A DNA stretch of 24,969 nt from Zetaproteobacteria bacterium (GCA_002747015.1 NVXI01000005.1:95582-120550), one strand, 5' to 3'; shown: positions 6,344 through 13,417, counted from the stretch's first letter. Program-made: numbers and translations. Notes: generated by a model from the letters alone, not told the origin.

Positions 6344-8242
6344 ATGACAAGAATTAGAGATGTGAAAACGACATTCACCGCGGGTGAAGTGTCGCCGGAG
6401 TTGCTTGGGCGCGGGGATTTACGTGCCTATGATAATGGCGCGCTTACCTTGCATAATGTGTTTATTAATCCCACGGGCGGCGTGAAACGTCGATTTGGCC
6501 TTGGTTATATTGACGTGGCCGCAGGCGACGGGAAGTTGATTGCCTTTGAATTCAATACCCAACAAACGGCCTTGCTTGTTCTTAGCGATGGGCAAATTGA
6601 TATCTATTCATCTGGTGTGAAAGAGGCCACGATCCCTGCACCGTGGGGCGTGGCACAAATTTCACAAATCGCGTGGACGCAAAGTGCGGATACGTTGTTG
6701 ATGGTGCATCCAGATGTGCCGCCCAAAAAATTGGTGCGTAGTGGTTTGGGTGTGTGGAGTCTAAGTGATTGGAGTTTCTTCACAGATGAGAACATCATTT
6801 ATCACCCATATTTCAAATTCGTTGAGAGTGGTGTGACCCTAACCCCTAGCGGAACAACGGGCAGTGTTACCTTAACGGCTTCTGCGGATGTTTTTGTTGC
6901 AGGCCATGTTGGTACGCGCCTACGTGTTGGTGGCAAAGATGTGGAAATTACCGATTATTCATCGCCAACCGTCGTAACGGTTACAGTGATCGAGGATTTG
7001 ATCAGCACAGATGCGACAATTGACTGGTTCGAACAAGCATTCAGTCCGGTTCATGGCTATCCGGTGAGCGTTGCATTTCATCAAGATAGGCTTGTTATCG
7101 GCGGATCGCGTGATTTGCCGAACCGTTTGTGGTTCTCGAAGTCTGGGGATTTATTTAATTTTGATTTGGGTGACGGGTTGGATGATGAAGCAATTGAATT
7201 TGCTATTCTTTCGGATCAGGTCAATGCAATACGAGGGATTTTTTCGTCCCGCCATTTACAGATTTTCACCTCTGGTGCGGAATGGATGGTCACGGGGGAT
7301 CCTCTGACCCCGTCTTCGGTGCAAATCAGACGGCAAACCCGTACAGGATCGCGGATTGATCGCTATATACCGCCGGTGAATGTGGATGGGGCGACCCTTT
7401 ATGTTGCGCGAAATGCGCAGGAAATACATGAATATCTCTATACAGATTTGGAGGCCGCTTATACCTCCACCGATCTGGCGTTATTGTCGCGTCATGTGAT
7501 TGAAAACCCAGTGGATCAAGACTATGACCAGAAAAATCGTTTGCTGTTCGTGGTACGCGGCGATGGTAAATTCGCTAGCCTCACGGCTTTTCGTGCAGAA
7601 AAAGTCTCTGCCTGGACCTTGCACGAAACCGATGGTTTGGTGAAGTCGGTCTCCGTGGTTGGGGATGATGTTTATATGCTGATCGAGCGTGATGGTGCGT
7701 ATCTGATTGAGCAGTTTGACGAGGAATTACATCTGGATTCTGCCTTGTCGGGGAATGTCGGAGCACCCGCAAGCGTTTGGTCGGGACTGGATCATTTGGA
7801 AGGGGAAGAGGTCTCTATCGTTGCAGATGGTGCGGTTCTTGCCCCCCAAATGGTTGCAGGCGGGCAAATTACCTTGGCCGAACCAGCCAGTACGATTGAG
7901 ATTGGTTTACCCTATACGCATATCATAGAACCCCTACCACCTAATGAGGTGGCAAAGGTTGGGTCAGGGCGTAAACTCCGCTTGGTGGAGGCGATTTTTC
8001 GGCTGAAAGATACGGCTGCTTTGCGCCTTGATGTCGGGCGTGGTGCGCAGGATATTATGCTGAAACAATTTGGTGAGAATATTATCTTAGATAGTGGCAC
8101 GCCAGTGATGAGCGGTGATGTAAGAGTGCGTTCATTAGGGTGGCAAAGGGATGGAACGCAACCTCTATGGCGTATTGAACAGAGCGCACCTCTGCCGTTT
8201 ACGCTTTTGTCTGTTTCCAGTGAAATAAAAGTGAATGACTAA
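6344..8242 (+). CDS. Tail tubular protein B (T7 gp12-like nozzle)
   Basis: 632 aa starting MTRIRDVKTTFTAGEVSPEL. The opening and the next residues (LGRGDLRAYDNGALTLHNVF, INPTGGVKRRFGL) are typical of the podoviral stubby-tail protein that follows tail tubular A. Later family-like segments are AFHQDRLVIGGSRDLPNRLW (about 245-264) and the beta-rich GAEWMVTGDPLTPSSVQIRR. It forms the hexameric nozzle through which DNA is ejected. A TTG at 6299 would extend it, but it lies inside a hairpin of the leader element and has no ribosome site. ATG 6344 has only an A/G-rich AAGAAAG upstream, so the structured leader may influence initiation. Confidence 0.88.
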   Translation: MTRIRDVKTTFTAGEVSPELLGRGDLRAYDNGALTLHNVFINPTGGVKRRFGLGYIDVAAGDGKLIAFEFNTQQTALLVLSDGQIDIYSSGVKEATIPAPWGVAQISQIAWTQSADTLLMVHPDVPPKKLVRSGLGVWSLSDWSFFTDENIIYHPYFKFVESGVTLTPSGTTGSVTLTASADVFVAGHVGTRLRVGGKDVEITDYSSPTVVTVTVIEDLISTDATIDWFEQAFSPVHGYPVSVAFHQDRLVIGGSRDLPNRLWFSKSGDLFNFDLGDGLDDEAIEFAILSDQVNAIRGIFSSRHLQIFTSGAEWMVTGDPLTPSSVQIRRQTRTGSRIDRYIPPVNVDGATLYVARNAQEIHEYLYTDLEAAYTSTDLALLSRHVIENPVDQDYDQKNRLLFVVRGDGKFASLTAFRAEKVSAWTLHETDGLVKSVSVVGDDVYMLIERDGAYLIEQFDEELHLDSALSGNVGAPASVWSGLDHLEGEEVSIVADGAVLAPQMVAGGQITLAEPASTIEIGLPYTHIIEPLPPNEVAKVGSGRKLRLVEAIFRLKDTAALRLDVGRGAQDIMLKQFGENIILDSGTPVMSGDVRVRSLGWQRDGTQPLWRIEQSAPLPFTLLSVSSEIKVND

Positions 8243-8248
8243 AAAATG

Positions 8249-8347
8249 ATTTGCCTTCATGCAAATTGTACTGAGTACACGAAGCGATGCAACGCATTGC
8301 TCGTATAAAAGCAAGCAAAACGATGTTTTGCTTTGCGAAGCGTTCGC
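8249..8347 (+). repeat. Four-hairpin leader element, copy 2
   Basis: Homologous to 6208-6320. Hairpins: ATTTGC/GCAAAT (8249-8266, loop CTTCAT instead of ATTTAC); ACGAAGCGATGC with GCATTGCTCGT (8279-8304, bulged A, loop AAC); GCAAGCAAAAC with GTTTTGCTTTGC (8311-8336, bulged T, loop GAT); GCGAA/TTCGC (8335-8347). It begins 6 nt after the tail tubular B stop and ends 36 nt before the next start. Because no accessory cassette intervenes here, this is probably the ancestral arrangement. Confidence 0.6.
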
Positions 8348-8383
8348 TAGGACGGAAAACTATAAAAAGAAAAGGAATATATT

Positions 8384-8887
8384 ATGGCTTCTTTAGTGCC
8401 GATTATAACAAGTACAATTGTGTCGCAAGGGGCAGGGCTTATCGTTGGCGAGCTCTCGGGCCGTAGGTCGAGCAATAAACAAGATATCGCGTTACAGCAA
8501 TTGCGCGCACAACAAAATCTACAAGAACAACAGGCCTCAGCTGACGCCGTATTAAGTCGTCAGAAAATCGGCCTTGACGCAGGGAATGCGGAAGAAGAGC
8601 GCAAAAAAGCCCTTCGCCGCGCTGTATCCCGCCAACGTGCCAATTTTGGTGCGCAAGGGATAAGTTCCGCTGGTGGTTCTGCGCAAGCGGTTTTTCTGGG
8701 TTTATTCGAGGAATCCGATGCGGAGAAGAAAAAACGAGAGCAGCTAGACACTCTGCGCTTGAACGCAATTGATCAGGGGCTGGGACAGAGAACATCCCTA
8801 AATGTCCTGCAACGCACGCAATTACAGGAAAAACAGAAGATTAGCCAAATTTCCTCGGGCGAGCGTCTGTTCGGCTCTCTATTTTAG
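8384..8887 (+). CDS. Putative internal virion (ejection) protein
   Basis: 167 aa with an AAGGA ribosome site. It starts with a hydrophobic, Gly-rich helix (LVPIITSTIVSQGAGLIVGE) followed by a Gln/Ala/Arg-rich coiled-coil-like region (ALQQLRAQQNLQEQQASADA) and the conserved-looking ALRRAVSRQRANFGAQGISS, then GGSAQAVFLGL. Small proteins with RRA.ARQRA.FGAQG...GSGxAVL.GL follow the tail tubular B gene in related prophages. Position corresponds to T7 gp14, an internal protein that enters the outer membrane during ejection. That function is inferred from position and composition. No homologue of the large T7 gp15 and gp16 is present. Confidence 0.65.
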   Translation: MASLVPIITSTIVSQGAGLIVGELSGRRSSNKQDIALQQLRAQQNLQEQQASADAVLSRQKIGLDAGNAEEERKKALRRAVSRQRANFGAQGISSAGGSAQAVFLGLFEESDAEKKKREQLDTLRLNAIDQGLGQRTSLNVLQRTQLQEKQKISQISSGERLFGSLF

Positions 8888-8904
8888 TCAAAAAAATTAT
8901 AATT

Positions 8905-8911
8905 AAAGGAG
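8905..8911 (+). promoter_or_regulatory. Orphan ribosome-binding site
   Basis: AAAGGAG with spacing like that of real starts, but followed by TTATCAAAATTCC and no ATG, GTG or TTG opening a frame. The same AAAGGAGTTAT precedes the gene at 35. It is probably a remnant of a backbone gene start separated from its gene by the cassette inserted at 8953-9800. Confidence 0.4.
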
Positions 8912-8952
8912 TTATCAAAATTCCTACAAAGCAATGAAGCGTGTTACGTTAT

Positions 8953-8982
8953 TTGCACATTTTATTCATATTTTGTTACAAT
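8953..8982 (+). promoter_or_regulatory. Promoter-like site for DUF2335 moron
   Basis: TTGCAC (8953-8958), 18 nt, TACAAT (8977-8982; 5/6 match to the -10 consensus). Upstream of the two-gene cassette that starts at 9041 and after the internal virion protein gene. Confidence 0.55.
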
Positions 8983-9040
8983 GTTGAGTGTATGATGGTA
9001 TGAACTTCGATATTGCTTTGTTGAAGGAGATTGTGTACAA

Positions 9041-9256
9041 ATGGTCTTACGTGAAGGGTTTCTTAAAATGAGCAAAGTTTCTACTGCAATGTCAAATTTA
9101 GCATCGTCGTATGATGGCGAATACGTTTCCTATGGCAATTTTGAACGCCGTGTGTTGCGTATGATGGAGTACGTAGAAAATGGACCTGAGCGTGATTTTT
9201 TGAACTTTGAGCGCGATATAAAAAACGCGATGAATCGCGAATATGAGCAAAAATAA
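9041..9256 (+). CDS. 71-aa protein coupled to DUF2335 gene, moron
   Basis: Small, charged, probably helical protein with no membrane segment. The C-terminal half (FERRVLRMMEYVENGPERDF, then LNFERDIKNAMNREY) is rich in Arg/Glu. Two starts are possible: ATG 9041 (AAGGAG, but 11 nt away) and ATG 9068 (GAAGGG, 8 nt away), the latter giving 62 aa starting MSKVSTAMSN. I keep the longer form. Its last codons overlap the start of the next gene by 14 nt, so the two proteins are probably made together in fixed ratio. No family recognised. It may be a soluble partner of the membrane protein downstream. Confidence 0.55.
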   Translation: MVLREGFLKMSKVSTAMSNLASSYDGEYVSYGNFERRVLRMMEYVENGPERDFLNFERDIKNAMNREYEQK

Positions 9257-9749
9257 AAAAGAAAAAGCCGAACAAGCTATAAAAAAATCCTCTCAAGAAT
9301 CGGAAAGTAATACATTATTAGATTTCTCTGATAGCCCCTCATCGGAGGTGTTAGAGGAGCTTGAAAAAGCAGGTGTTGATCCCAAGCTTGTTAAAATGGT
9401 GGGTATTAAAATAACACGTCAGTTGTCTCATAGTGGGCCGTTACCACCAGCAGAACAGTTTCGACTATACGAGGAAACTTGTCCGGGAGCAGGAGAGAGA
9501 ATATTAGTATGGGCAGATAATGAACAAACCCACAGACATGCAATAGATAAAAAGATGAGTAGTGCTATGGTTGATGAGACTACTCGTGGTCAATTGATGG
9601 GCTTTGTTATAATGGCATCTCTTGTTTTGGCTTCATTTGTTTGTGTATTTCTCGATGAGCTATTGTTTGCAGGCTTATTTTTGGCAGGTAGCTCTTTAGG
9701 GATAGTTCGTAAATTTATAGATGGTGCAAGCAGAAAAGATAAGAATTAA
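9243..9749 (+). CDS. DUF2335 family membrane protein, moron
   Basis: 168 aa. An acidic, Ser-rich soluble N-terminus leads to the family signature HSGPLPPAEQFRLYEETCPG, then AGERILVWADNEQTHRHAID (about 60-98), as in DUF2335 proteins (SGPLPPPE.L..Y....PG.A.RIl.mae.EQ.HR). The RGQLMGFVIM segment follows, with two closely spaced hydrophobic helices (about 120-155) and a basic end (RKFIDGASRKDKN). DUF2335 proteins are small membrane proteins of unknown function, common in prophages and mobile elements. The gene is co-transcribed with the 71-aa gene and closed by a terminator 26 nt after its stop. A role in excluding other phages is possible but not shown. Confidence 0.82.
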   Translation: MSKNKKEKAEQAIKKSSQESESNTLLDFSDSPSSEVLEELEKAGVDPKLVKMVGIKITRQLSHSGPLPPAEQFRLYEETCPGAGERILVWADNEQTHRHAIDKKMSSAMVDETTRGQLMGFVIMASLVLASFVCVFLDELLFAGLFLAGSSLGIVRKFIDGASRKDKN

Positions 9750-9774
9750 AGTACAAAATAGAAAACAAACACAC

Positions 9775-9800
9775 AAGTCGCCATAAGGCGGCTTTTTTTT
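9775..9800 (+). terminator. Intrinsic terminator of DUF2335 cassette
   Basis: AAGTCGCC (9775-9782), loop ATAA, GGCGGCTT (9787-9794), with eight T at 9793-9800. The stem has 8 pairs including one G-U. Confidence 0.88.
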
Positions 9801-9835
9801 ATACAAAAATTTAAATAAATCATAGGAGAAATATA

Positions 9836-11863
9836 ATGACCAATCATCATATCAAGATGCCGGATGTTGTGCCTGTTGTGCGCTATGTCGCGGATGGTGT
9901 GGATACCGATTATACGTATTCGTTTCCAATCTTTGCCAGTGAGGACATGCATGTTTTCTTTGATGGTGCCGAGCAGGTTAGCGGATTTACCATCAATGGC
10001 GCAGGACAGACGCTTGGTGGTTCAGTGACCTTTGATGCACCACCGGCAAGTGGTGTGATTATTACCTTAACGCGGCAATTGTCGATTGAGCGGGTGACAG
10101 ATTATCTGGAAGGTGGAGATTTTTCTGCACGAAGTATCAATAATGAGCTGGATTATATTATTGCATCGCTCCAACAGGTTAATCGTGAGAATGACCTTAT
10201 GCTGCGTTATTCTGATTATGAGACGCCAGGGAATGCAGTATTGCCGGATAGGGCAGTGCGGGCGAATAAGGCGCTGGGCTTTGACGGGAATGGTGATCTA
10301 GTTGCGGTGTCCTTGGAAGGTTCTATGGCCGCGCCTGATTTCACCGCTACTGGTTCGGGTGCAAGTACACGAACATCCGCGGATAAGTTCTCGGATATGG
10401 TGTCGATTAAGGATTTCGGCGCTGTTGGTGATGGTTTGGTCGATGATACGATCGCAATTCAGAATGCTTTGACGGCCCATGATGCGGTGTTTGTGCCAGA
10501 GGGTGTGTATCTCCTCACCGCGACAATTCGTCTAAATGCGCGTCAATCATTGATCGGTGCAGGGCAAAGCTCTGTTTTGCAGGGAAACAGTAACCTTTTC
10601 AATATTATTGAGATTGTTGAAGATTATGTGAGCATTTCTGATTTACGCATAGAGCAGGGAGATGTTGGGATTAAGCTGTTCGGTCTTACGCGCCCTGTGG
10701 TGCAATGCGCGATTATGGATGTGACGATTGTTGCGCCGAACACAGGCGTGCAGCTTGATGGGTATACGGATACGAATAAGCCATGTTACTGGAATAGCTT
10801 TACACGCGTGCTTGTAGAGCAACCAGCGGTCAATGGATTTCACTTAACCAAATCAGGTGCGGGTGATACGCCAAATGCCAATAAATTTCACTCTTGTCGT
10901 GCTTATTCTCTTGGCGCGGATATAACCGGCGCAGGATTTTATGTGGAGCATGGCAGCTTTAATAACAGCTTCATTGATTGTGAAGCCAACGTGAAGGGCA
11001 CGGCGCAAGGGTGCTTTATCATTGGCACAAATTCGAACAAAACGCTGTTGATTAATCCATATGCTGAAAGCAATAACCTTGTTCCGAATATAAAGCTAGA
11101 GGCCGGGTCAATCGAAACCTCGATCTATAATTTATTATCGGTGAGTGACGGTGCGGCGATTTGGGATCTGTCGGGGGGTGAGTATAGTGCCTATAATGCA
11201 GGCTATCCGTATAAAAACCATTTACAAAAAACCACAGTGACAGATTTGAATGCAACGTTGCAACGCTATGACACTGAATTTATAGATGCGAGCGGCACGG
11301 TCTCACTTGATACGTCGCATTCTGTGCATCTGGTTTCATCTTTCGGCGGGGCATTGACCGTTGAGCTTCCATCTGCCGCGGACGCTGTTGGTGTGATGAT
11401 GGTGGTCAAGAAAACGGATAGCTCTTCCAATGTTATTACCGTGACAGAAGATGCAGGCGCAGGGCCGGATGGGAAGGATTTCTTTCTTGGCGCGGAAAAC
11501 GATTATGTCATGATGATATCCAACGGCGCAGAGTGGTTCGTGATTGCTTCCAATAGATCGGCGGGGAATACACGGTATTTCGATGGCAGTGGTACGTATG
11601 ATATTGATATGGCGGTGGATGTGTACTTGCTGTCGAGCTTTGGTGGGGCCATGACCGCGCGTCTTCCACCCGCGAACGCCGCCGAAGCCATCGGGCGCAC
11701 CATTACGATCAAAAAAACCGATGGTTCGGCCAATGTTATTACAGTGACCGAGCAAGGCAGCACAGGCCCTGACAACTCAGCGCAACCTTTAAGCAGCCAA
11801 TACAGCGCAATAACGGTGGTTTCAGATGGTGGTCAGTGGTTCATTATTAGCAAGCATCTCTAG
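9836..11863 (+). CDS. Tail fibre/tailspike with pectate-lyase-fold domain
   Basis: 675 aa, strong AGGAG site. Residues 1-150 resemble the T7 gp17-type N-terminal tail-attachment domain (VRYVADGVDTDYTYSFPIFA, later ITLTRQLSIERVTDY and ARSINNELDYIIASLQQVNR). Around 190-215, VSIKDFGAVGDGLVDDTIAI, then QNAL, is the entry motif of the pectate lyase superfamily beta-helix used by tailspikes to bind or cut surface polysaccharide. The helix appears to run to about 475. The C-terminus has two tandem domains (about 482-578 and 580-675) with matching SSFGGA, KKTD, NVITVTE and W-F-I motifs. It probably forms the trimeric adhesin that chooses the host. Enzymatic activity cannot be judged from sequence. 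Confidence 0.88.
   Translation: MTNHHIKMPDVVPVVRYVADGVDTDYTYSFPIFASEDMHVFFDGAEQVSGFTINGAGQTLGGSVTFDAPPASGVIITLTRQLSIERVTDYLEGGDFSARSINNELDYIIASLQQVNRENDLMLRYSDYETPGNAVLPDRAVRANKALGFDGNGDLVAVSLEGSMAAPDFTATGSGASTRTSADKFSDMVSIKDFGAVGDGLVDDTIAIQNALTAHDAVFVPEGVYLLTATIRLNARQSLIGAGQSSVLQGNSNLFNIIEIVEDYVSISDLRIEQGDVGIKLFGLTRPVVQCAIMDVTIVAPNTGVQLDGYTDTNKPCYWNSFTRVLVEQPAVNGFHLTKSGAGDTPNANKFHSCRAYSLGADITGAGFYVEHGSFNNSFIDCEANVKGTAQGCFIIGTNSNKTLLINPYAESNNLVPNIKLEAGSIETSIYNLLSVSDGAAIWDLSGGEYSAYNAGYPYKNHLQKTTVTDLNATLQRYDTEFIDASGTVSLDTSHSVHLVSSFGGALTVELPSAADAVGVMMVVKKTDSSSNVITVTEDAGAGPDGKDFFLGAENDYVMMISNGAEWFVIASNRSAGNTRYFDGSGTYDIDMAVDVYLLSSFGGAMTARLPPANAAEAIGRTITIKKTDGSANVITVTEQGSTGPDNSAQPLSSQYSAITVVSDGGQWFIISKHL
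11279..11860 (+). repeat. Tandem ~95-residue C-terminal domain duplication in tail fibre
   Basis: Copy 1 covers codons about 482-578 and copy 2 about 580-675. Shared in order: F-D-SGT, VxLxSSFGGA, LPxAxxA-GxxxxxKKTDxSxNVITVTE, GPD, and WFxI near the end. They are diverged enough to be an old duplication; similar beta domains occur at the ends of phage fibres. Confidence 0.75.
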
Positions 11864-11870
11864 TGCAGTT

Positions 11871-11900
11871 TTGACAGGCATGCATTTTTTTTGTTACCCT
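11871..11900 (+). promoter_or_regulatory. Promoter-like site for 62-aa moron
   Basis: TTGACA (11871-11876), only 7 nt after the tail fibre stop. The -10 is poor (TACCCT at 11895-11900, 18-nt spacer), but a TA pair lies at the position expected for alphaproteobacterial -10 elements. Confidence 0.4.
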
Positions 11901-11928
11901 TACTTTTCATGAATAGGATGAGGGTATC

Positions 11929-12117
11929 ATGAGTAATAAATCAGATCAGAAAATAGGTATTACGCTGGAATGCGTTAAAAGCTTTGTCAATAATGGAGTT
12001 GGGACCCCTCCCGATGATGATAGTGTTGTGAGTTTGCCAAAGGGACAGAAAATTAAAAACCCTTCCAACGGTGGCACTGGCCTGAATGACATGGGGCCAC
12101 GTGTGTTGGAATTTTAA
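11929..12117 (+). CDS. 62-aa protein, moron
   Basis: Small soluble protein starting MSNKSDQKIGITLECVKSFV with a GAGGG ribosome site 5 nt from ATG. A Pro/Asp-rich centre (GTPPDDDSVVSLPKGQ) and a Gly-rich end (NGGTGLNDMGPRVLEF) suggest little fixed structure. No domain, membrane segment or signal peptide seen. It stands alone between a promoter-like site and an intrinsic terminator directly after the tail fibre gene, so I treat it as an accessory gene. A tail-fibre assembly chaperone would be expected at this place in some phages, but size and composition give no support for that. Function unknown. Confidence 0.5.
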   Translation: MSNKSDQKIGITLECVKSFVNNGVGTPPDDDSVVSLPKGQKIKNPSNGGTGLNDMGPRVLEF

Positions 12118-12146
12118 TTGTCTTTCAAATAATACGTTTAAAATTG

Positions 12147-12171
12147 ATCGCTCCATTTGGGGCGGTTTTTT
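12147..12171 (+). terminator. Intrinsic terminator of 62-aa moron
   Basis: ATCGCTCC (12147-12154), loop ATTT, GGGGCGGT (12159-12166), T-tract to 12171, then GTGCC a few bases on. The CGCTCC-N4-GGGGCG stem is identical to that of the terminator at 13292. Confidence 0.85.
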
Positions 12172-12230
12172 ATTATGTGCCGTGGTGTGTGGCGCATAAA
12201 TCCATATATTTATAGTGTTAAGGAGTTCTT

Positions 12231-12533
12231 ATGCCTCAAATCGAAGCAGATGCACGTGTGCGCATTGCTAAATTTATACCAAAAGCTTTGGCAACGGCTA
12301 TTGCCTCATATCAAAGTTTTTCACAGCGTAACATGACGAAGGAATTGTCGGATTTTAAAAAACATCAAGATGCGTGCAAGGTCGCAATCGCACATATCCA
12401 ATTATTGGTGAAACTCGCGGAATGGGTGGAATTACCGGACGTTCTTGCAAAGAATGCTGAACCCGCAGAAGATATGCTCGGGTTGATGGAAACAGCCAAA
12501 GAGGAAATAGAGAGTTATGAAAAAATGACGTAA
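12231..12533 (+). CDS. Conserved-looking phage protein, candidate small terminase subunit
   Basis: 100 aa with an AAGGAG site. The core RIAKFIPKALATAIASYQSF, then HQDACKVAIAHIQLLVKLAE (about 44-64), resembles short helical proteins coded shortly upstream of the large terminase in alphaproteobacterial podovirus-like prophages (pattern R.aKLiP.A......F....F..HH.ACKaALaH...L.KLA). In T7 the small terminase gp18 has this size range and lies near gp19, so a DNA-recognition packaging subunit is a reasonable guess, though I see no helix-turn-helix. The gene is flanked by a terminator upstream and a promoter 2 nt after its stop, both belonging to neighbouring accessory cassettes, so it needs read-through transcription. 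Confidence 0.5.
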   Translation: MPQIEADARVRIAKFIPKALATAIASYQSFSQRNMTKELSDFKKHQDACKVAIAHIQLLVKLAEWVELPDVLAKNAEPAEDMLGLMETAKEEIESYEKMT

Positions 12534-12535
12534 AT

Positions 12536-12563
12536 TTGACTTCTGCGACTTAAACCGTGTATT
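12536..12563 (+). promoter_or_regulatory. Promoter-like site for lipoprotein moron
   Basis: TTGACT (12536-12541), 16 nt, TGTATT (12558-12563). It begins 2 nt after the upstream stop codon and about 50 nt before the GTG start of the lipoprotein gene. Confidence 0.45.
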
Positions 12564-12611
12564 TGTGGTATCATTGCGGGCGTATGGGTTGAATGATAGG
12601 GATAAATCAGA

Positions 12612-13265
12612 GTGTCGGGATCACCAGAAATATTACCAAAACTTAGAAGTAACTTTTCCATTTCGGCGATATCATTTTCGGTTGCTTTAACGTTGTCTGC
12701 ATGCTCTGGCGATGATAAGCAAGAAACAGATATAATGCCAACTCAAGACAAGGTGTTGAGTGTAGAGCTGAATGAGATGCGCCATACGTTCCATTGCTAT
12801 GATGGCCCTTATGACATTGATCGTGAGGATTTTAATTCTGTTGATGCGAATGTGCGGGAAAAGCCAACATGGATTGATTCTAATATTTGGGGGAAATGGC
12901 AAAACCGTATTGCAGGTGAGAATTTAGATAATACCCAGCAGTACAAGACAAGATATTTCTTTGGAGAAAATGAAATAAGCCATAGAGGGAATCCAAATAA
13001 GTTAAAGGCTTCTTTCGCACAATATAAAGATGATGATCATATCGCATTTTTGGTTGTTGGGGGTTCAGATAAGAATGAATTACTTAAGAATGGTGCGTTA
13101 AAAGTTTCGATGCAGCGCGCCGCTGGGTTTCTTCCTGCTTTTGAAGATGCCGGTATTCATCCGGATCGCGTATGTATTGTTCCAGAGGGCAAAAAATATG
13201 CGGATGGGGGGCGAGATGAATACCAAGACAGGCATGTTACAATAACGGCGTTTTCTCTAGAATAA
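12612..13265 (+). CDS. Lipoprotein with OmpA-like C-terminal region, moron
   Basis: 217 aa from a GTG start with AGGGA upstream. The N-terminus has a hydrophobic segment (FSISAISFSVALTLSACSGD) with lipobox LSAC; cleavage before Cys31 would give a lipid-anchored protein, and the following residues SGDDKQETD contain no Asp at +2. The last about 75 residues (HIAFLVVGGSDKNELLKNGA, then LKVSMQRAAGFLPAFEDAGI and HPDRVCIVPEGKK) follow the order of an OmpA-type peptidoglycan-binding domain (glycine turn-TD, LS-RA, L-G--, R---G-G), but the final NRRVEI-like block is weak (RDEYQDRHVTITAF). It has its own promoter and terminator. Envelope remodelling or superinfection exclusion by a lysogen is a plausible role, not proven. 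Confidence 0.65.
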   Translation: MSGSPEILPKLRSNFSISAISFSVALTLSACSGDDKQETDIMPTQDKVLSVELNEMRHTFHCYDGPYDIDREDFNSVDANVREKPTWIDSNIWGKWQNRIAGENLDNTQQYKTRYFFGENEISHRGNPNKLKASFAQYKDDDHIAFLVVGGSDKNELLKNGALKVSMQRAAGFLPAFEDAGIHPDRVCIVPEGKKYADGGRDEYQDRHVTITAFSLE

Positions 13266-13291
13266 GCGGCTCACTCCATTTTTTAATATGG

Positions 13292-13314
13292 CGCTCCTTT
13301 TGGGGCGTTTTTTT
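13292..13314 (+). terminator. Intrinsic terminator of lipoprotein moron
   Basis: CGCTCC (13292-13297), loop TTTT, GGGGCG (13302-13307), seven T (13308-13314), followed by GTGCCTGAAAT as after the terminator at 6140. Confidence 0.85.
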
Positions 13315-13343
13315 GTGCCTGAAATCCAGAGGAAACATAGTTA

Positions 13344-13384
13344 AAAGCAAACAAAACCGTGTTTGTCTTTGGGCGTTGTTCGTC
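13344..13384 (+). repeat. Partial third copy of leader element before large terminase
   Basis: AAAGCAAACA (13344-13353), loop AAACCG, TGTTTG-T-CTTT (13360-13370) makes a 10-bp stem with one bulged T, like the third hairpin of the elements at 6208 and 8249. The following GGGCGTTGTTCGTC aligns with their GCGAAGCGTTCGCT. The first two hairpins are missing. Confidence 0.45.
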
Positions 13385-13417
13385 AAAAATTAGATCAAAT
13401 TTAGGAGGAAGAAAGTT

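Noticed and set aside
8439..8795. 118-aa minus-strand frame inside the internal virion gene
   Set aside because: Shadow of the plus-strand gene, which has a better ribosome site and context.
11336..11755. 139-aa open frame on the minus strand inside the tail fibre gene
   Set aside because: Antisense shadow of a clearly conserved coding region; low-complexity His/Arg-rich translation, no ribosome site.
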